A DNA stretch of 64,000 nucleotides from Streptomyces sp. Y2F8-2 (GTDB lineage: Bacteria > Actinomycetota > Actinomycetes > Streptomycetales > Streptomycetaceae): assembly GCF_014905555.1 (NCBI RefSeq), contig NZ_BNGS01000003.1, forward strand, positions 897,430 through 961,429. Direction: 5' to 3'. The position numbers and the translations under genes were made by a program. Below the pieces are notes generated by a model that ran no database searches, was not told the DNA's origin, and was given only the letters and a program-made list of their open reading frames with translations. This document shows positions 62,930 to 64,000 of the stretch, piece after piece (positions within the stretch are counted from its first letter, which is position 1; each line of letters begins with the position of its first letter).

Positions 62930-64000
62930 CTAGGCCGGGCGGAGCCAGAGCGTTGCCAGCGGGGGCAGCGTCAGGCGGAGGCTGGCCGCACGGCCGTGCC
63001 ACGGCGTGGGTTCCGGCTTCACCGGCCCCGGGTTGCGGACGTCGCTGCCTCCGTACGCCGCCGCATCCGTGTTCAGCACCTCGTGCCAGGCCGGGACGTC
63101 GTCCGGGACGCCCAGGCGGTAGTCCTGGCGAACGACGGGGGAGAAGTTCGACACGGCCAGCAGAGGTCCGCCCTCCGCGTCGTGGCGCAGGAACGCCAAC
63201 ACGTTGTCGTCCGCCGCGTCACCCACGACCCAGCTGAAACCGGACGGTTCGGTGTCCCGCTCCCACAGCGCCGGCGTGCCGCGGTACACGGTGTTGAGGT
63301 CGCGGACCAGGTCCCGCACCCCCCGGTGGTCCGCCTCCGCGCCGTACTCCGGATCCAACAGCCACCAGTCCGGTCCGTGCGCCTCCGACCACTCCGCACC
63401 TTGGGCGAACTCCTGTCCCATGAAGAGGAGTTGCTTGCCCGGGTGCGCCCACATGAAGCCCAGGTACGCACGGAGGTTCGCCCGCTGCTGCCACCAGTCG
63501 CCCGGCATCTTCGACACCAGCGACCGCTTCCCGTGCACCACCTCGTCGTGGGAGATCGGCAGGACGTAGTTCTCGCTGTAGGCGTACACCATCGAGAACG
63601 TCATCTCGTTGTGGTGGTAAGCGCGGTGGATCGGGTCGTGGGCCATGTACTCCAGCGAGTCGTGCATCCAGCCCATGTTCCACTTCAGCCCGAAGCCGAG
63701 GCCGCCGAAGCCGCTCGGCCCCCGGTGGTGCGTCGCCCGGGTCACCCCGTCCCAGGCGGTGGACTCCTCCGCGATCGTCACCACGCCGGGGTTACGGCGG
63801 TACACCGTCGCGTTCATCTCCTGGAGGAACGCGACGGCGTCCAGGTTCTCCCGGCCGCCGTGCTCGTTCGGGATCCACTGGCCGGGCTCGCGGGAGTAGT
63901 CGAGGTAGAGCATGGAGGCGACGGCGTCCACGCGCAGGCCGTCGATGTGGAACTCCTCGCACCAGTACACGGCGTTGGCGACCAGGAAGTTGCGCACCTC
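62930..64000 (-). CDS. glgB: 1,4-alpha-glucan branching enzyme (C-terminal part; N-terminus beyond window)
   Basis: The frame enters from the right edge and ends at a TAG at 62930, covering about 356 C-terminal residues of a protein that is normally 700 or more. GH13 catalytic motifs are present: the nucleophile Asp in [15 protein letters not shown], the acid Glu in TIAEEST, and the transition-state Asp in [26 protein letters not shown] and the C-terminal beta domain are normal for GlgB. It makes alpha-1,6 branches in glycogen. Streptomyces carry two glgB copies, in sporulation- and growth-linked clusters; which one this is cannot be told from this part. Confidence 0.96.
   Translation of the reverse strand, partial: EVRNFLVANAVYWCEEFHIDGLRVDAVASMLYLDYSREPGQWIPNEHGGRENLDAVAFLQEMNATVYRRNPGVVTIAEESTAWDGVTRATHHRGPSGFGGLGFGLKWNMGWMHDSLEYMAHDPIHRAYHHNEMTFSMVYAYSENYVLPISHDEVVHGKRSLVSKMPGDWWQQRANLRAYLGFMWAHPGKQLLFMGQEFAQGAEWSEAHGPDWWLLDPEYGAEADHRGVRDLVRDLNTVYRGTPALWERDTEPSGFSWVVGDAADDNVLAFLRHDAEGGPLLAVSNFSPVVRQDYRLGVPDDVPAWHEVLNTDAAAYGGSDVRNPGPVKPEPTPWHGRAASLRLTLPPLATLWLRPA

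Overview
The window is chromosomal DNA of a Streptomyces species. GC content and third-position GC are very high, GTG starts are common, and the long antisense open frames are the shadows such codon use produces. The strongest taxonomic markers are scy and filP side by side, a nucS mismatch endonuclease, an actinobacterial GlgB and an IcmA-type mutase. From memory, the gene order follows the Streptomyces coelicolor SCO5376 to SCO5440 stretch; this was not checked against a database.

Layout. 1-3407: a secreted GH18 chitinase (cut by the left edge), its direct-repeat promoter, and a translationally coupled ChiS/ChiR-type two-component pair. 3592-6449: an OmpR/EnvZ-type pair followed by a small secreted protein and a small lipoprotein. 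6502-8192: a PduO-type cobalamin adenosyltransferase, then a scar in which a deleted TnpB (IS605-type) remnant truncates a membrane-protein gene. 8313-13817: 3-hydroxybutyryl-CoA dehydrogenase, a STAS protein, a membrane-anchored NTPase with a long Ser/Thr/Pro tail, NucS and an SCO5389-type protein. 13937-17641: a flavin monooxygenase, a small CxxC protein and an ABC exporter. 17878-22843: the cytoskeletal coiled coils FilP and Scy. 23077-34235: methylmalonyl-CoA epimerase, thiolase, MeaB, a transporter, two MarR regulators, a three-gene AIM24 operon, two DUF3817 membrane proteins, a thiamine-binding-type protein and isobutyryl-CoA mutase large subunit. 35376-39613: a thioredoxin-TPR protein and an uncharacterised DUF6230/DUF6114/secreted-protein cluster. 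39691-45803: pyruvate kinase, acetate kinase, phosphotransacetylase and, divergently, phosphofructokinase. 46562-49182: an accessory patch with a lactococcin 972-like bacteriocin and a membrane partner, lying between two decayed copies of the same ATP-binding regulator gene, plus a decayed XRE regulator. 49179-53267: a CitA/CitB-type two-component system divergent from a C4-dicarboxylate transporter, with five phased repeats between them. 53422-58907: a TetR/efflux pair with three tandem operators, a DUF2127 protein, a serine hydrolase, and a MerR-thioredoxin pair. 59049-64000: a HelD-type RNA polymerase helicase, a P450 without a normal ExxR motif, and glgB (cut by the right edge).

How genes work together. 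A B12-linked theme is visible: adenosyltransferase makes AdoCbl, MeaB protects or loads mutases, the epimerase serves methylmalonyl-CoA mutase, and IcmA carries the substrate residues of isobutyryl-CoA mutase. With thiolase and hydroxybutyryl-CoA dehydrogenase this points to C4 acyl-CoA and precursor supply. Pfk, Pyk, Pta and AckA place glycolytic control points and acetate overflow together. Regulation is legible at several promoters: the chitinase direct repeats, the dctA repeat array, the triple TetR operator, the MerR operator and the palindrome before icmA.

The most interesting unexplained features are the bacteriocin cassette between regulator remnants, the dctA repeat array, the AIM24 triplet, the DUF6230 cluster, and the P450 that lacks the canonical K-helix motif.
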